NCBI GenBank assembly: GCA_016931515.1
Contig: JAFGEQ010000009.1
Span: 1-64,000 of the forward strand
Source: a candidate division CSSED10-310 bacterium
GTDB taxonomy: Bacteria; CSSED10-310
Reading direction: 5' to 3'
Length of the DNA stretch: 64,000 nt
Of this stretch, positions 24,957 through 34,500 are shown in pieces. How positions within the stretch are numbered: position 1 is the first letter of the stretch; the number at the start of each line of letters is the position of its first letter. The notes under the pieces are model-generated. The model did no database searches. It saw nothing but the letters and a program-made list of their open reading frames with translations, and was not told the origin of the DNA. Both the position numbers and the translations under genes were made by a program.

Positions 24957-27573
24957 TCGTTTCCTCCTTCACCGGCGTTCCGGCATCACTCCGCCCGGCA
25001 ACCGCCCAGTACCAGTCTCCAGCCGGATTCACGCTCTTCACCAGGCTGTTCACCTGATCAACAGTCACATGCTCCAGCCGGGAAATATACCCCGTTTCGT
25101 AATCGACACCATACCCCATCCACTGCCGCCAGGCCAGAAAATAGGCCCGGTTGATCCTGCGCTGGCGATATCGCCAATCATGCCCTGCCAGGCTGTTCAC
25201 TGCTGCGGAGATCGAATCGAACGACAACCCGGATATCCCGTCAACGATCTCCCTCACCGCCGTCTCGACCTCCTGCAGGTTCTCCCCGCGCGTGCCAACG
25301 CTGATCTCCAGAAAAGCGCACCCGTTCATCTCGTTCAGCCCGGCGCCAAGCCGGTACGCCATGCCGCGTTTGCCGCGGATATCCTCCTGCAGCCTGTCCG
25401 AAAGAAGCTGAGCCACCACCGACCACGCGGGAATGAGGTCCGGTGTCACCGCCAGCGGAAGCGCAGCCCGTATGGATGTCACGACATCGTCCATTTCGGT
25501 GAACTGCCTTCCCGGAAGGTTGAGTTCCGGTACGGCAGCGAGAGTCGCCGGTTGAGTGGGCAGGCGTCCAAACAGTTTTTCCGCCGTTTGCATGACCAGT
25601 TCGGGAGGGATATTGCCGGTGACCGACACGATGCAGGCCGCCGGGCAATACGCATCCCGGTACCAGGACCGGAGCATGTCCGGCGTGATCCTGTCGATAT
25701 CGGCCGTTGAAGGAAGGCGGGACTGCCGGAAATAGTCCGTTGTGAACAGCAATCTTCGCAGTGCGTTGCGCGACACAGTCGACGCACGTTTCTCCGCCGA
25801 GGCAGCCAGCATCCTCATCGACGGCGCCAGCTCCTGCCACGCACTGTCCGGCAGGATTGAGTCGAACGCCAGCCGGCCCATCAGATCCAGCGCAGGCTCA
25901 AAATCCTCCGACAGGCATTCCATCTGGATGTAGTTGTATTCTATTGAGTCATAATAATCGTCGAACGGGAGCCAGGCCCAATCCGCCAGCTTCAGGCGGA
26001 TACTCCGGTTCAGGAGTTCGGCTTCGATCTGCTTTTTTGACAGTGTTGTGGTTCCGGAGTCCAATAGTTCGGCAACGATGCGGGGGATGCCATCGACAGC
26101 CGGTTGCGGATTTGGAGTCAGCAGGTGAATGGCTGCGAGATCCGCGTAGGGATCGTATGAGGCAATCACCGTCAAACCGTTTTCCAGCGTTTTCACCAAG
26201 GGGCCATTTGCGATCGCCGGCCCAGCTTCTTCCTCCATACCGCCTGCCCGGATCCAGACCGACACCGGCCGGCAACCCTCCATCCACTGCCGGAACGCCT
26301 GCCTGACCTGGACGGCGGTGATGTGCCGCCAGGAGTCGACGAATGTCCAGTAGTCATCGATTCCCAGGGCGGAACAAGCTCCGGCATCCCGGGCCAAATG
26401 ATTGGATTTTTCCTTCAAAAACTCAAAATCCACCCGTCTTGCACGGATCTGCTGCAACACGACAGCTTCCGGGATATCGGCCGAGATCATATCGGTTAAT
26501 GCGTCGGTTACCGCCTGCTCCATCTTCAACAGCGTCTCATCCGGACTCAAAGCAACCGGATCGAGGGTTGGAGTGAACGTTACGATCAGCAGACTGAACC
26601 CGCGGTGCCGGTTGATGAATGCCGACACCTGTTCCGCAAAGGGTTGCAGCCGGGTTTGCAAGGGGCTGGACGGTGAATCCGCCCAGATGGACACGGCCAA
26701 TTCGAACGCATGCAGTGACGGATTGTCGACGGCGGGTGCCGGGAAGACCATCATGACGGTATCCGACGTGACAGGGCGCTGTTCGATGCGTCGAGCGCCG
26801 TAGGGGGGAAAATGAGGGAGCGGCGGTGGGCCGGCCATATCCATTCCGACCGAAGCGGCTCCATATAGGGCGCGAAACTTATCGAGAACCTCTCCGGGCT
26901 TCACATCGCCGACAACGACCGCAGTCATGCGATTGGGGACATAACGGCTTTTATAAAAACTCAGGATCCGCTCCCTGGGCACATCGGTGACCGTCCGGTA
27001 GTTGCCGATGACCGGCAGGGCATATCCGGAATCTCCGAACAGTATACCCATTGCAGCGTTTTCAGCTGCTGAACCCGAATGGCGCACATCCTGGGCGATC
27101 TCCTCGCAAACCACTTTTTTTTCGCGTCCGATCTCCGATTCGGGCAGTGTGGAATTCAGAAGCTGATCCGCTTGAATCTCGAGTCCCTCCATGAATGCAT
27201 CCGAAGGCATGACAATCTCGAAAGCGACGTAATCTTTCCGCGTGAACGCATTGAAATAGCCTCCGGCAGCCGGCACTTCAGCCTCCATCTGCGCGGCAGT
27301 CCGCGTGGTTGTGCCGTCGAACAGCAGGTGCTCCAGCAGATGGGACATGCCGTTCGTGGCAGGCGATTCGGTATGTGAGCCGGCCCGGATGGTGATGACC
27401 GAGGTTGCCAGGGGACAGGAGTGATCCTCGATGATCATGAGCTTCATACCATTATCCAGCGTAGTGCTCCAGTTGCCGGGCTGGGACGCGGTGGCAACGC
27501 CGGTGACAAAGACCAGCAGGCATCGGCTTGTCGCCAATAGCAATGGCCAATTGATACTCTTAGTCCATCTCAT
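24937..27573 (-). CDS. M16 family zinc metallopeptidase (PqqL/insulinase type), secreted
   Basis: From ATG 27573 (CAGGAGG upstream) the protein has 878 residues with a signal peptide. The inverted zinc motif HLLEH (78-82) and the third ligand in CEEI (157-158) are intact. The two tandem M16 halves are visible; the second (from about residue 450) lacks HxxEH and shows the usual inactive-half pattern, with TRGENLQEVETAVREIV. The periplasmic location suggests proteolysis of small peptides or of misfolded material. It heads the five-gene operon with the MCE lipoprotein. Confidence 0.93.
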   Translation of the reverse strand: MRWTKSINWPLLLATSRCLLVFVTGVATASQPGNWSTTLDNGMKLMIIEDHSCPLATSVITIRAGSHTESPATNGMSHLLEHLLFDGTTTRTAAQMEAEVPAAGGYFNAFTRKDYVAFEIVMPSDAFMEGLEIQADQLLNSTLPESEIGREKKVVCEEIAQDVRHSGSAAENAAMGILFGDSGYALPVIGNYRTVTDVPRERILSFYKSRYVPNRMTAVVVGDVKPGEVLDKFRALYGAASVGMDMAGPPPLPHFPPYGARRIEQRPVTSDTVMMVFPAPAVDNPSLHAFELAVSIWADSPSSPLQTRLQPFAEQVSAFINRHRGFSLLIVTFTPTLDPVALSPDETLLKMEQAVTDALTDMISADIPEAVVLQQIRARRVDFEFLKEKSNHLARDAGACSALGIDDYWTFVDSWRHITAVQVRQAFRQWMEGCRPVSVWIRAGGMEEEAGPAIANGPLVKTLENGLTVIASYDPYADLAAIHLLTPNPQPAVDGIPRIVAELLDSGTTTLSKKQIEAELLNRSIRLKLADWAWLPFDDYYDSIEYNYIQMECLSEDFEPALDLMGRLAFDSILPDSAWQELAPSMRMLAASAEKRASTVSRNALRRLLFTTDYFRQSRLPSTADIDRITPDMLRSWYRDAYCPAACIVSVTGNIPPELVMQTAEKLFGRLPTQPATLAAVPELNLPGRQFTEMDDVVTSIRAALPLAVTPDLIPAWSVVAQLLSDRLQEDIRGKRGMAYRLGAGLNEMNGCAFLEISVGTRGENLQEVETAVREIVDGISGLSFDSISAAVNSLAGHDWRYRQRRINRAYFLAWRQWMGYGVDYETGYISRLEHVTVDQVNSLVKSVNPAGDWYWAVAGRSDAGTPVKEETNGVMPQ

Positions 27574-27647
27574 GATTACAACCTCCTGTTTCAAAATCGC
27601 GAGAATCCTGCCCATGCATGAGCCGGACAAGGCTTCGGGACCCGACC

Positions 27648-28802
27648 TTATTTGAACGCTTCCATTCCGCTGAAATCCCGATACAGATTGAAGCGTTCCA
27701 GTATCCGGTCGTCGTCATCGTTCATTTGACCGGACACCAGGCGGGCGGCAAGTTCACCGAGACCGGGACCGAGCATGAAACCCTGGCCGCACATGCCGGC
27801 GAGATTGATGAAATTCGGGTATTCGCGTGTTTTGCCAACGATGGGAAATCCGTCCGGTGTATTCGGGTACTGCCCCCGCCAGGAGCGGCGGACTTTCAGG
27901 TATGCGAGCCGGGGATAGAGTTGCACCATCCGTTTAGCAACCTGCGGAAAGAAGTGACTGGTGGAGTCGTTGTCGACGCCGACCATCGGTGGGTGCGGAG
28001 TGATGCAGAAGATGACCTGACCCTCATCGTTCTGATAGAAATAATAGTTCATGGAGTCTTCCGCCGGTCGCATGTCCACGACCATCGGTCCGAAGAAGCG
28101 CTGGACCGGTTCGGTGATGGCGCCCTCGTGGTTATCGGGGTTGACCGGAAGCAGAATGCCCAGCAGAGCGCCGATTTCCCTGGCATAATTTCCGGACGCA
28201 TTGACAACGCAGCCGCAGGGATAGCGCCCTTTATCCGTCACAACCGCCGTCACCCGGTCACCGGACCGCTCAAAAGCCGTGACACTCTCCCTGAAACCGT
28301 ATTCCGCTCCAAATCGCAGGCTTTTGAAGTAGAATGCGCTGACAGCAAGTAACGGGGAAGCGCTGCCATCTTCCGGAGAATACGTCGAACCCCGAAGCCC
28401 ATCCGTGGATATGCCGGGAACCAGTTCCTGATATTCTTCGGGGCTGACCCAGCGGATATTCAAGCCGAAGGACAGTTGAATTTTCATCAATTCCTTCAAT
28501 TTCCGCTCATCCTCTTGGTTATATGCAGGATAACTGTATCCATTGCTGATCCAGCCGATATGATCGCCGTATTTTTCCTTCCATGTGGAGAATATTTCGA
28601 TGCTTCGAAGACCGACCCGAATTTTCCCATAATCGGAGTGTGTCGCCCGGATACCTCCGATCGCCTTCTTGTTGTTCATCTGCCCGGGACTGTTCAGGGA
28701 TTCGATGACCTTGACCTTCAAGCCTTTTTCAGCGATGGCGAGAGCCGCCGGAACACCCACCGACCCTGCACCGATCACAATACAATCATAGACGTTATTC
28801 AC
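27648..28802 (-). CDS. FAD-dependent amino acid dehydrogenase/oxidase subunit (DAO family)
   Basis: The start is the GTG at 28802, with GAGGAGG upstream; it overlaps the end of the preceding gene by eight bases. The 384-residue protein has the FAD-binding motif CIVIGAGSVGVPAA, a second glycine-rich motif and the C-terminal GFPIVGKT and AGMCGQGFMLGP motifs of the glycine/sarcosine/D-amino acid oxidase family. Together with the larger upstream subunit it matches two-subunit dye-linked dehydrogenases for proline, sarcosine or hydroxyproline-like substrates. The substrate is not determined. Confidence 0.88.
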   Translation of the reverse strand: MNNVYDCIVIGAGSVGVPAALAIAEKGLKVKVIESLNSPGQMNNKKAIGGIRATHSDYGKIRVGLRSIEIFSTWKEKYGDHIGWISNGYSYPAYNQEDERKLKELMKIQLSFGLNIRWVSPEEYQELVPGISTDGLRGSTYSPEDGSASPLLAVSAFYFKSLRFGAEYGFRESVTAFERSGDRVTAVVTDKGRYPCGCVVNASGNYAREIGALLGILLPVNPDNHEGAITEPVQRFFGPMVVDMRPAEDSMNYYFYQNDEGQVIFCITPHPPMVGVDNDSTSHFFPQVAKRMVQLYPRLAYLKVRRSWRGQYPNTPDGFPIVGKTREYPNFINLAGMCGQGFMLGPGLGELAARLVSGQMNDDDDRILERFNLYRDFSGMEAFK

Positions 28803-30909
28803 GCGGCACCTCCTCGCCGGAGCCCTTGACAATTTCGCCTTCGGATCCCCCAGCAAAAATACCAAGAGGCACCTCAACGAAGAGCGGACGTCGCGTCCCC
28901 GGCGTAATCTGATCCACCGGGATGCCCTCCTGCCTGAAAATCTGCCGGATCAGGTTGTCGCAGTTCTTCGCTCCACATGGACCCATTCCGGCGCGCGTGA
29001 TGGCCTTGATCATATTGAGATCGTGAACGCCTTTCCTGACAAGCTCCCGCACTTCACCGGCGGTCACTCTCTCGCAGAGACAGACCATGATGTCATCCTG
29101 TTTCCCGACGGGAATGACCGTCTTGTTCATCGGAGCGGATACCGATTCCGGCTGAATTCGGAAAGAAACCACACGGGGGGCGATATCGGGAGACGCCTTG
29201 AGGGTCACAAGCTGCATGCGCGATTTTTTCTGATCCCGGATTTTGACGACGTCCAGTTCCGCAAGGAAATCACCGTTGATATTGACCGCCTGAACACGAT
29301 CGCCTGTTACAAGGTGATGATTGGACAACTCGTATGGAATGGTGACCAGCGGTTCGTCCGGATTCTGACGGTAGTCGACGAGTGTGATGGCCAGTCCCGG
29401 ACAGATGGTGACACATTTCCCGCAGCCGGTACACCGGCCCTGGTATTCGGGAATGCCCATGATGGGATCGCCCGTCAAATGGATGGAATGCGTAGGACAT
29501 ACGGTTGAACAGGGATTGCACGGAATTTCCTGAATACAGTGGATGACCGGAAAAACGCCGGTCCGTTCCGCAGGAAACACCTGCTCGACGATTGCACCGG
29601 GATGTGCTTTTAAAATGTCTGCTTTCTCATACCATGCGTCAGGAATGTCCTCGACGGCCCGATCCAGAGCTGCAGCAATCTTCAACCCGGTGATACGACC
29701 GTTGAACATCGCCGATGACGCCTCCGCAATCTCCTGCGCATCACCCGTCGAGAAAACGGTTAATCCCGCGCGCTCTGCCTCCTCGGTGAATTCATCAATG
29801 GACTCCAGTCCCACGGCGATCAGCAATGTATCGCATGCGAATGTTTTTTCCGTTCCGGCGATCGGTTGGAAGGACGCGTCCACCTCCGCAATAGTCACCG
29901 ATTCAACCCGCTCATTGCCGTTCGCAGACAGAACGGTGTGCCGTGTATAGATGGGGACGCCCAGGCGTTTCAATTTGTCTGCATGCACCTTGTATCCGCC
30001 GCACTGAGCCATCGCTTCGGCAAGTCCGACAACGTCGATGCCGGCCTGCAGCGCGTGATATCCCGCAATCAGGCCGACGTTGCCGACGCCGACGATAAAG
30101 AGCCGCTCGGCCGACCGGACCAGGTCGCGATTGACGAGTGTCTGAAAAGCGCCGGCACCGTATACTCCCGGCAACGTGTTGCCCAGAAAACGCAGAAATT
30201 TTTCACGGGCGCCTGCGGCATTCAGAATGATCCCGGGGTCGACCAGATGATACACACCTTCTTTTAAAATCCCGACCCGTTTGTCCTTGAAAACGAAAAG
30301 AACCGTGCTTGACGTCCATATCTCAACGCAATCGAATGATCGGACGGTGTCCGCCAGCATCTCGCCGATCTCGATTCCCCTCGCACCCGCGTGGGAATCT
30401 TCCACCGAACCGAAGAATTTGTGAGTCTGCAGAACGAGTTTCCCACCCAGAATTGGTTTATCATCAACGATCAGCGTTGAAATACCCAGCCTGCCCAACT
30501 CCACCGCAGCGGATAATCCGGCCGGACCGCCGCCGATAATCAGCACCTCGTACCGGTGCTCCTCTATATCATTCACCTGTACCTGTGGAATACTGTCGGG
30601 AAGTTGCGGCAAACCGTCCGCGGTCTCCACAATCATGTTTTCACGAACCGGTGTCATGCAGCTTTTGACCGGCACACCGTTGGCGATGACCATGCATTTG
30701 GAGCACTGCCCATTGGCGCAGAATATTCCCTGGGCTGTTCCATCCCGGTGATGACGACTGAAAACACTGATTCCGTTGGCGATCAATGCCGATGATATCA
30801 TTTCTCCACGACGAGCCGTCATGGCGTTCCTGTTCCAATAAAACGTGATCAGATCCGGTTCTTCGACATGGAGAATCGGATGTTCCTCAATCCGGTTACC
30901 TTGACTCAT
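28795..30909 (-). CDS. Fused ferredoxin/FAD-NAD oxidoreductase subunit of amino acid dehydrogenase complex
   Basis: The product has about 704 residues. An N-terminal [2Fe-2S] region shows CANGQCSKC with later Cys. The FAD domain has IIGGGPAGLSAA and the NAD domain GVGNVGLIAGY. Two 4Fe-4S-like motifs follow: IPCNPCSTVCP and CTGCGKCVTICP near residues 470-510. A BFD-like [2Fe-2S] tail has CLCE and CGAKNC near residues 625-665. This single chain thus contains what in archaeal ProDH complexes is split over subunits. Start codons at 30927 and 30909 are both possible. It is encoded with the DAO subunit and divergent from the MBL-rhodanese gene. Confidence 0.88.
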   Translation of the reverse strand: MSQGNRIEEHPILHVEEPDLITFYWNRNAMTARRGEMISSALIANGISVFSRHHRDGTAQGIFCANGQCSKCMVIANGVPVKSCMTPVRENMIVETADGLPQLPDSIPQVQVNDIEEHRYEVLIIGGGPAGLSAAVELGRLGISTLIVDDKPILGGKLVLQTHKFFGSVEDSHAGARGIEIGEMLADTVRSFDCVEIWTSSTVLFVFKDKRVGILKEGVYHLVDPGIILNAAGAREKFLRFLGNTLPGVYGAGAFQTLVNRDLVRSAERLFIVGVGNVGLIAGYHALQAGIDVVGLAEAMAQCGGYKVHADKLKRLGVPIYTRHTVLSANGNERVESVTIAEVDASFQPIAGTEKTFACDTLLIAVGLESIDEFTEEAERAGLTVFSTGDAQEIAEASSAMFNGRITGLKIAAALDRAVEDIPDAWYEKADILKAHPGAIVEQVFPAERTGVFPVIHCIQEIPCNPCSTVCPTHSIHLTGDPIMGIPEYQGRCTGCGKCVTICPGLAITLVDYRQNPDEPLVTIPYELSNHHLVTGDRVQAVNINGDFLAELDVVKIRDQKKSRMQLVTLKASPDIAPRVVSFRIQPESVSAPMNKTVIPVGKQDDIMVCLCERVTAGEVRELVRKGVHDLNMIKAITRAGMGPCGAKNCDNLIRQIFRQEGIPVDQITPGTRRPLFVEVPLGIFAGGSEGEIVKGSGEEVPRE

Positions 30910-31101
30910 GACCTTTTCACTCTCCATAATTAAACGTGACTATCGCAATGAGTTCCTGGAACTCAAGGGAGGTAATTGTAACGCCAAATCGACTTTGTGT
31001 CACGATATTGAGGGAGAAGCCCGGTATCCCGGACGCGCGTTTTTTATTGGTAAACCGGAAGAATATCGGAGGCTGTTGGAAGAAAGGAAGGGGTATCGTC
31101 A

Positions 31102-32481
31102 GTGTATTTTGAACAGTTTAAAGTGGAAGGTCTGGGATGTTATTCCTATCTGATCGGATGTCCGGGGGCCGGTACTGCCTGTGTTGTCGATCCGGAGAGA
31201 AACATAGAGCGATATCTGGTGGCTGCCCGTAAGAACAATGTCAGAATCACGCATATTTTTGACACGCATCTGCATGCCGATCATGTATCGGGCGCTCTCG
31301 AGCTGGCTCAGGCCACTGAAGCGGTTGTCTGCATTCATCCGTTAATTGATGCCGGGTTCGAGCATCAGGATGTGCGGGATGGTGAGATTTTTACATTTGG
31401 CAATGCCCGGATTACAGTTCTGGAGACGCCGGGGCATACGCCGAATTCGATTTCGCTGGCCGTCGCCGATCTGAGCCGGTCCGAGGACACGATGTTTTTA
31501 TGCACAGGGGATTTATTGTTCGTGGGAGACATCGGGCGACCGGACCTGGCGGGCGAGAATTTACTCGAAGAGCAGGTCCGGAATCTGTATCACAGTCTCT
31601 ATGTCAAGCTGCAGCGTTTTCCTGATTATGTTGAGGTGTATCCCGCGCATGGCATGGGCTCACTTTGCGGAAAAGGAATGAGTGCAAAACCAATGTCGAC
31701 GCTCGGTTTTGAGCGGCAGCACAATCCCCTGCTGGACGGTATGGAGTTTCCCACTTTTCGTGGAATCATGACTGGGGAGTTCGAAATCCGGCCGCCGGGA
31801 TTCATGGCGATCGTGGAAAAAAACCGAGAGGGGCCCCCCGTGTCCCTTGGAGAGATCACGCTGAAAGTCCTGGGCATGCGGGAGGTGGAGGCCTGTCGCA
31901 AGGACCCTGATGTCAGTCTCGTGGATATCCGGACCTCTGCTGAATTCGGTGCCGCCTACCTGCCGGGTTCAGTTAACATCGGCCTTGTTGCCAACAGTGC
32001 CATGTGGCTTGGCATGACGATATCAGCCGATCGCCGGCTGATAATCATCACTGACGACTATGGCAAAGCAGTGGAAGCCGCCCGTCAGTACCGGCGCGTT
32101 GGATTCGATCGAATAATCGGTACCCTGTCAACCGGCGTCGACGAGTATGTCAATGCAGGTTATGATCTGGGTCATCTGCCTCAATTAACTGTCAGGAGTT
32201 TGAAGCACGTTCAGAAGAAGTATCCGGATCATAAAATTCTCGACGTCCGTAATCACATGGAGCAAAAGCGGGATCCTTTTCCCGGAGCCGTTCACGTACC
32301 GTTGCCCCAGTTTGTCGCCCGGGGAATCGACTGGGCCAGGGATGAGCATATCACTGTAGTATGCGGAAGCGGTTATCGATCGAACATCGTCGGCAGCATG
32401 TTAAAAAGCCGGGGATACGAGCATGTTTTTTGTCTGCTTGGAGGAATCAGTGCTTGGAGGAATGCGCCGGATGTGATCTGA
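31102..32481 (+). CDS. Persulfide dioxygenase-like MBL fused to two rhodanese domains
   Basis: The start is a GTG with GGAAGGGG upstream. The first 240 residues are an ETHE1-like metallo-beta-lactamase: metal ligands in THLHADH, ETPGHTPNS, GDLLFVGDIGRPDL and YPAHG. Two rhodanese domains follow. The first has the VDIRTSAEF motif, but its active-site loop TDDYGKA lacks Cys. The second has VVCGSGYR with the catalytic Cys. This layout, as in CstB-type proteins, oxidises glutathione or CoA persulfide to sulfite or thiosulfate and moves sulfane sulfur. It is divergent from an amino acid dehydrogenase, so a link to sulfur amino acids is possible. Confidence 0.9.
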   Translation: MYFEQFKVEGLGCYSYLIGCPGAGTACVVDPERNIERYLVAARKNNVRITHIFDTHLHADHVSGALELAQATEAVVCIHPLIDAGFEHQDVRDGEIFTFGNARITVLETPGHTPNSISLAVADLSRSEDTMFLCTGDLLFVGDIGRPDLAGENLLEEQVRNLYHSLYVKLQRFPDYVEVYPAHGMGSLCGKGMSAKPMSTLGFERQHNPLLDGMEFPTFRGIMTGEFEIRPPGFMAIVEKNREGPPVSLGEITLKVLGMREVEACRKDPDVSLVDIRTSAEFGAAYLPGSVNIGLVANSAMWLGMTISADRRLIIITDDYGKAVEAARQYRRVGFDRIIGTLSTGVDEYVNAGYDLGHLPQLTVRSLKHVQKKYPDHKILDVRNHMEQKRDPFPGAVHVPLPQFVARGIDWARDEHITVVCGSGYRSNIVGSMLKSRGYEHVFCLLGGISAWRNAPDVI

Positions 32482-32669
32482 TTCGCCGGTGAATCCGTAT
32501 CTTTTTTGGTCGGCGTTTGTCAAAGGCAATACCGGGTGGAGACGTATTAACGACAACGTTATCAACGATTCAGGAAACCCCCGGTGTCAACGCCTGAAAC
32601 GTTGATCGGTTTGATGTGACGGAAAACAATCCGGCATGAAGTGACCGGTTCAGTAGAAAGGAGAGCATC

Positions 32670-33263
32670 ATGATCAAAGTTGCGGTTGTTTATCACAGTG
32701 GTTTCGGGCACACGAAACGCATGGCGGAGGCTGTCATCGACGGAGCCCAGAGCCAGGGCGACGTATCTGTTCTGCTGTTGACAGCGACGGAGGCATGCGA
32801 ACGGATTGACGAGTTGGACGACGCGGATGCGATCGTTTTTGGAAGTCCCACCTACATGGGAAACATAGCTGCTGAAATGAAGCGGTTCATGGAAGTCGCA
32901 GCGAAGAAGTGGTTTGTGCAGGCATGGAAAGACAAAATAGCGGGAGCTTTTACCAATTCCTCTTCATTTTCGGGCGATAAACTCAATACACTCATGGGTC
33001 TGGTCATCAATGCCATGCAGCACGGCATGATCTATGTGAGTTTGGGGATGTTGCCTGCGGAGAACGAGCCGGAATCCATGAAATCGATCCAGGGTCCCGG
33101 TCCCGATGCTCTCAATCGGGCGGGTTCCTACATAGGACCGATCAGTGCCAGTTTCCAGCTGACTCCGGATCATGGACCCACGAAGGGGGATCTTGAGACT
33201 GCCCGTCGATACGGGTTACGGATAGCAACAGTTGCGAGGCAATACCACCGAGGGCGGGAGTAA
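32670..33263 (+). CDS. WrbA-like flavodoxin family NAD(P)H:quinone oxidoreductase
   Basis: The product has 197 residues with the flavodoxin phosphate loop YHSGFGHTKRMAEAV, the second loop GSPTYMGNIAAEMKRFME and FTNSSSFSG. These match WrbA-type FMN proteins that reduce quinones by two electrons. AAAGGAG precedes the ATG. The gene is separated from the MBL-rhodanese gene by 188 bases, in which I see no clear promoter or terminator. It ends five bases before the convergent Fis-like gene. Confidence 0.9.
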   Translation: MIKVAVVYHSGFGHTKRMAEAVIDGAQSQGDVSVLLLTATEACERIDELDDADAIVFGSPTYMGNIAAEMKRFMEVAAKKWFVQAWKDKIAGAFTNSSSFSGDKLNTLMGLVINAMQHGMIYVSLGMLPAENEPESMKSIQGPGPDALNRAGSYIGPISASFQLTPDHGPTKGDLETARRYGLRIATVARQYHRGRE

Positions 33264-33267
33264 TCGG

Positions 33268-33507
33268 TCAGGATGAATTTTTCATCCGGTAGCATGAAGG
33301 CCGGATACCGTGCTTGTCCATGATCACGTACAAGCCTTTGCGATCCCGGCCGGCCAATTCTGCGGCCAGTTTAACGTTTCCACGGGCGTATCGCAGCAAT
33401 TCGTCGATGTATTGCCGCTCAAACTGATCTTTGGCTTCCTGAAACGGCAGGGGGGTCATATCCCGTCGGAAAGAGCATGGTTCGATAATCTGGTCAAAAA
33501 GCTTCAT
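33268..33507 (-). CDS. Orphan Fis-type helix-turn-helix protein
   Basis: The start at 33507 follows GGAGGTATTCCCA. The 79-residue protein contains the Fis-family C-terminal domain FQEAKDQFERQYIDELLRYA then GNVKLAAELAGRDRKGLYVIMDKHGI. This normally ends sigma54-dependent response regulators of the NtrC family. No receiver or AAA+ domain precedes it. It is either a stand-alone regulator or a remnant of a larger one; the clean ribosome site supports a functional small protein. Confidence 0.78.
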   Translation of the reverse strand: MKLFDQIIEPCSFRRDMTPLPFQEAKDQFERQYIDELLRYARGNVKLAAELAGRDRKGLYVIMDKHGIRPSCYRMKNSS

Positions 33508-33626
33508 TGGGAATACCTCCGTCTTGCGACCAATTCGATCAACCGCTTTTTGCACAATTCATACCAAAAGACCTGTAAATAAAGGGAGACACTTGGTTTG
33601 CCAACGCCTGGATGGATTTTAATGCG

Positions 33627-34202
33627 TTATGAATCGACAGCCGGAGCCAGGTTTAGCGACGGAATGGTTTTTATCCGGTTCAATGGCCAGATAATGCATC
33701 GTATTTTGCCCTGGATATAGCGCTCCGGCACAAATGGCCAATGGCTGTTTTGGCATGCCCAGGTTCTGCTGTCATCACTGACATTCCGGTGATCGCCGAC
33801 AACAAAATAAAATCCCAGAGGGATAATTGTGGGTTCGAGGTCTTCTGTCGTCCGATACTCCTCAGGAATATACGAGTCATCAACCCGTTGATTCCCGACA
33901 TATATGGAACCCCGACGGATTTCTATGGTTTCCCCGGGCAAACCGATAATCCGTTTTATAAAGTATTTTCGGGGCTGCGCAGGTGCATGGAAGACGACGA
34001 CATCACCTCGCCGGATATCGGACATTTTATAGACCAGCCTGTCGGAGATAACACGGTCGGTATTAAGCAGCAGCGGATTCATGGAACTGCCTTCTATTTT
34101 ATAGATTGTTCCCACATATCCCGTGATAAAATACAAAACCAGGATAAAATAGAAGCAGATCCGTGACAGGTTTTTTATTTCATCGACAGTTTCTTTTTTC
34201 AC
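33627..34202 (-). CDS. lepB: Signal peptidase I
   Basis: From the GTG at 34202, with CAGGAGA upstream, the enzyme has 191 residues. One N-terminal membrane helix (CFYFILVLYFITGYVGTIY) is followed by the catalytic Ser40 in EGSSMNP and the general base Lys83 in FIKRIIGLPGE. The C-terminal box GDHRNVSDDSR is conserved. Type I signal peptidase cleaves signal peptides from exported proteins on the outer face of the inner membrane. It is short compared with the E. coli enzyme but normal for many other bacteria. Confidence 0.95.
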   Translation of the reverse strand: MKKETVDEIKNLSRICFYFILVLYFITGYVGTIYKIEGSSMNPLLLNTDRVISDRLVYKMSDIRRGDVVVFHAPAQPRKYFIKRIIGLPGETIEIRRGSIYVGNQRVDDSYIPEEYRTTEDLEPTIIPLGFYFVVGDHRNVSDDSRTWACQNSHWPFVPERYIQGKIRCIIWPLNRIKTIPSLNLAPAVDS

Positions 34203-34263
34203 AGCGTTCTCCTGAAGCCGACCCCGAAATGCACTCACTATCAAAAATTCCGGACAAATAAAA

Positions 34264-34291
34264 GAAAAAACCGCCCCGACACAACGCCGGG
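34264..34291 (-). terminator. Intrinsic terminator of the ferredoxin gene
   Basis: On the minus strand CCCGGC, a GTTGT loop and GTCGGG form a six-pair stem. GC, GG and then six T follow it. It starts about 40 bases after the ferredoxin stop codon. Confidence 0.65.
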
Positions 34292-34329
34292 ACAGTCTTT
34301 CTCAAAGTGATATAATACGTCTTTGAAAA

Positions 34330-34500
34330 CTAATCGGGTTGTGGTGCATCCACCGGGCAAACTTCAGCACATGCACCGCAGTCAGTGCATTTGTCCGGAT
34401 CAATCACGTAAATATCATCGCCCATCGTGATCGCCTCAACCGGGCATTCACTTTCACAGGCTCCACAACAGATGCAGTCACTGTTAATCACATAAGCCAT
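34330..34500 (-). CDS. 2[4Fe-4S] ferredoxin
   Basis: The 56-residue protein MAYVINSDCICCGACESEC... carries two classical clusters: C9, C12, C15 and C19 (CICCGACESECP region), and the second motif CTDCGACAEVCP near residues 38-48. It is a small soluble electron carrier of the clostridial type, a suitable partner for the AOR and other ferredoxin-linked enzymes here. AAAGGAG lies before the ATG. A terminator follows at 34264-34291, so the gene is monocistronic. Confidence 0.95.
   Translation of the reverse strand: MAYVINSDCICCGACESECPVEAITMGDDIYVIDPDKCTDCGACAEVCPVDAPQPD

Noticed and set aside
30908-31153. Plus-strand frame of 81 codons before the MBL-rhodanese gene
   Set aside because: It runs through the divergent promoter region and overlaps the start of the MBL gene out of frame; no family match or clear ribosome site was seen.
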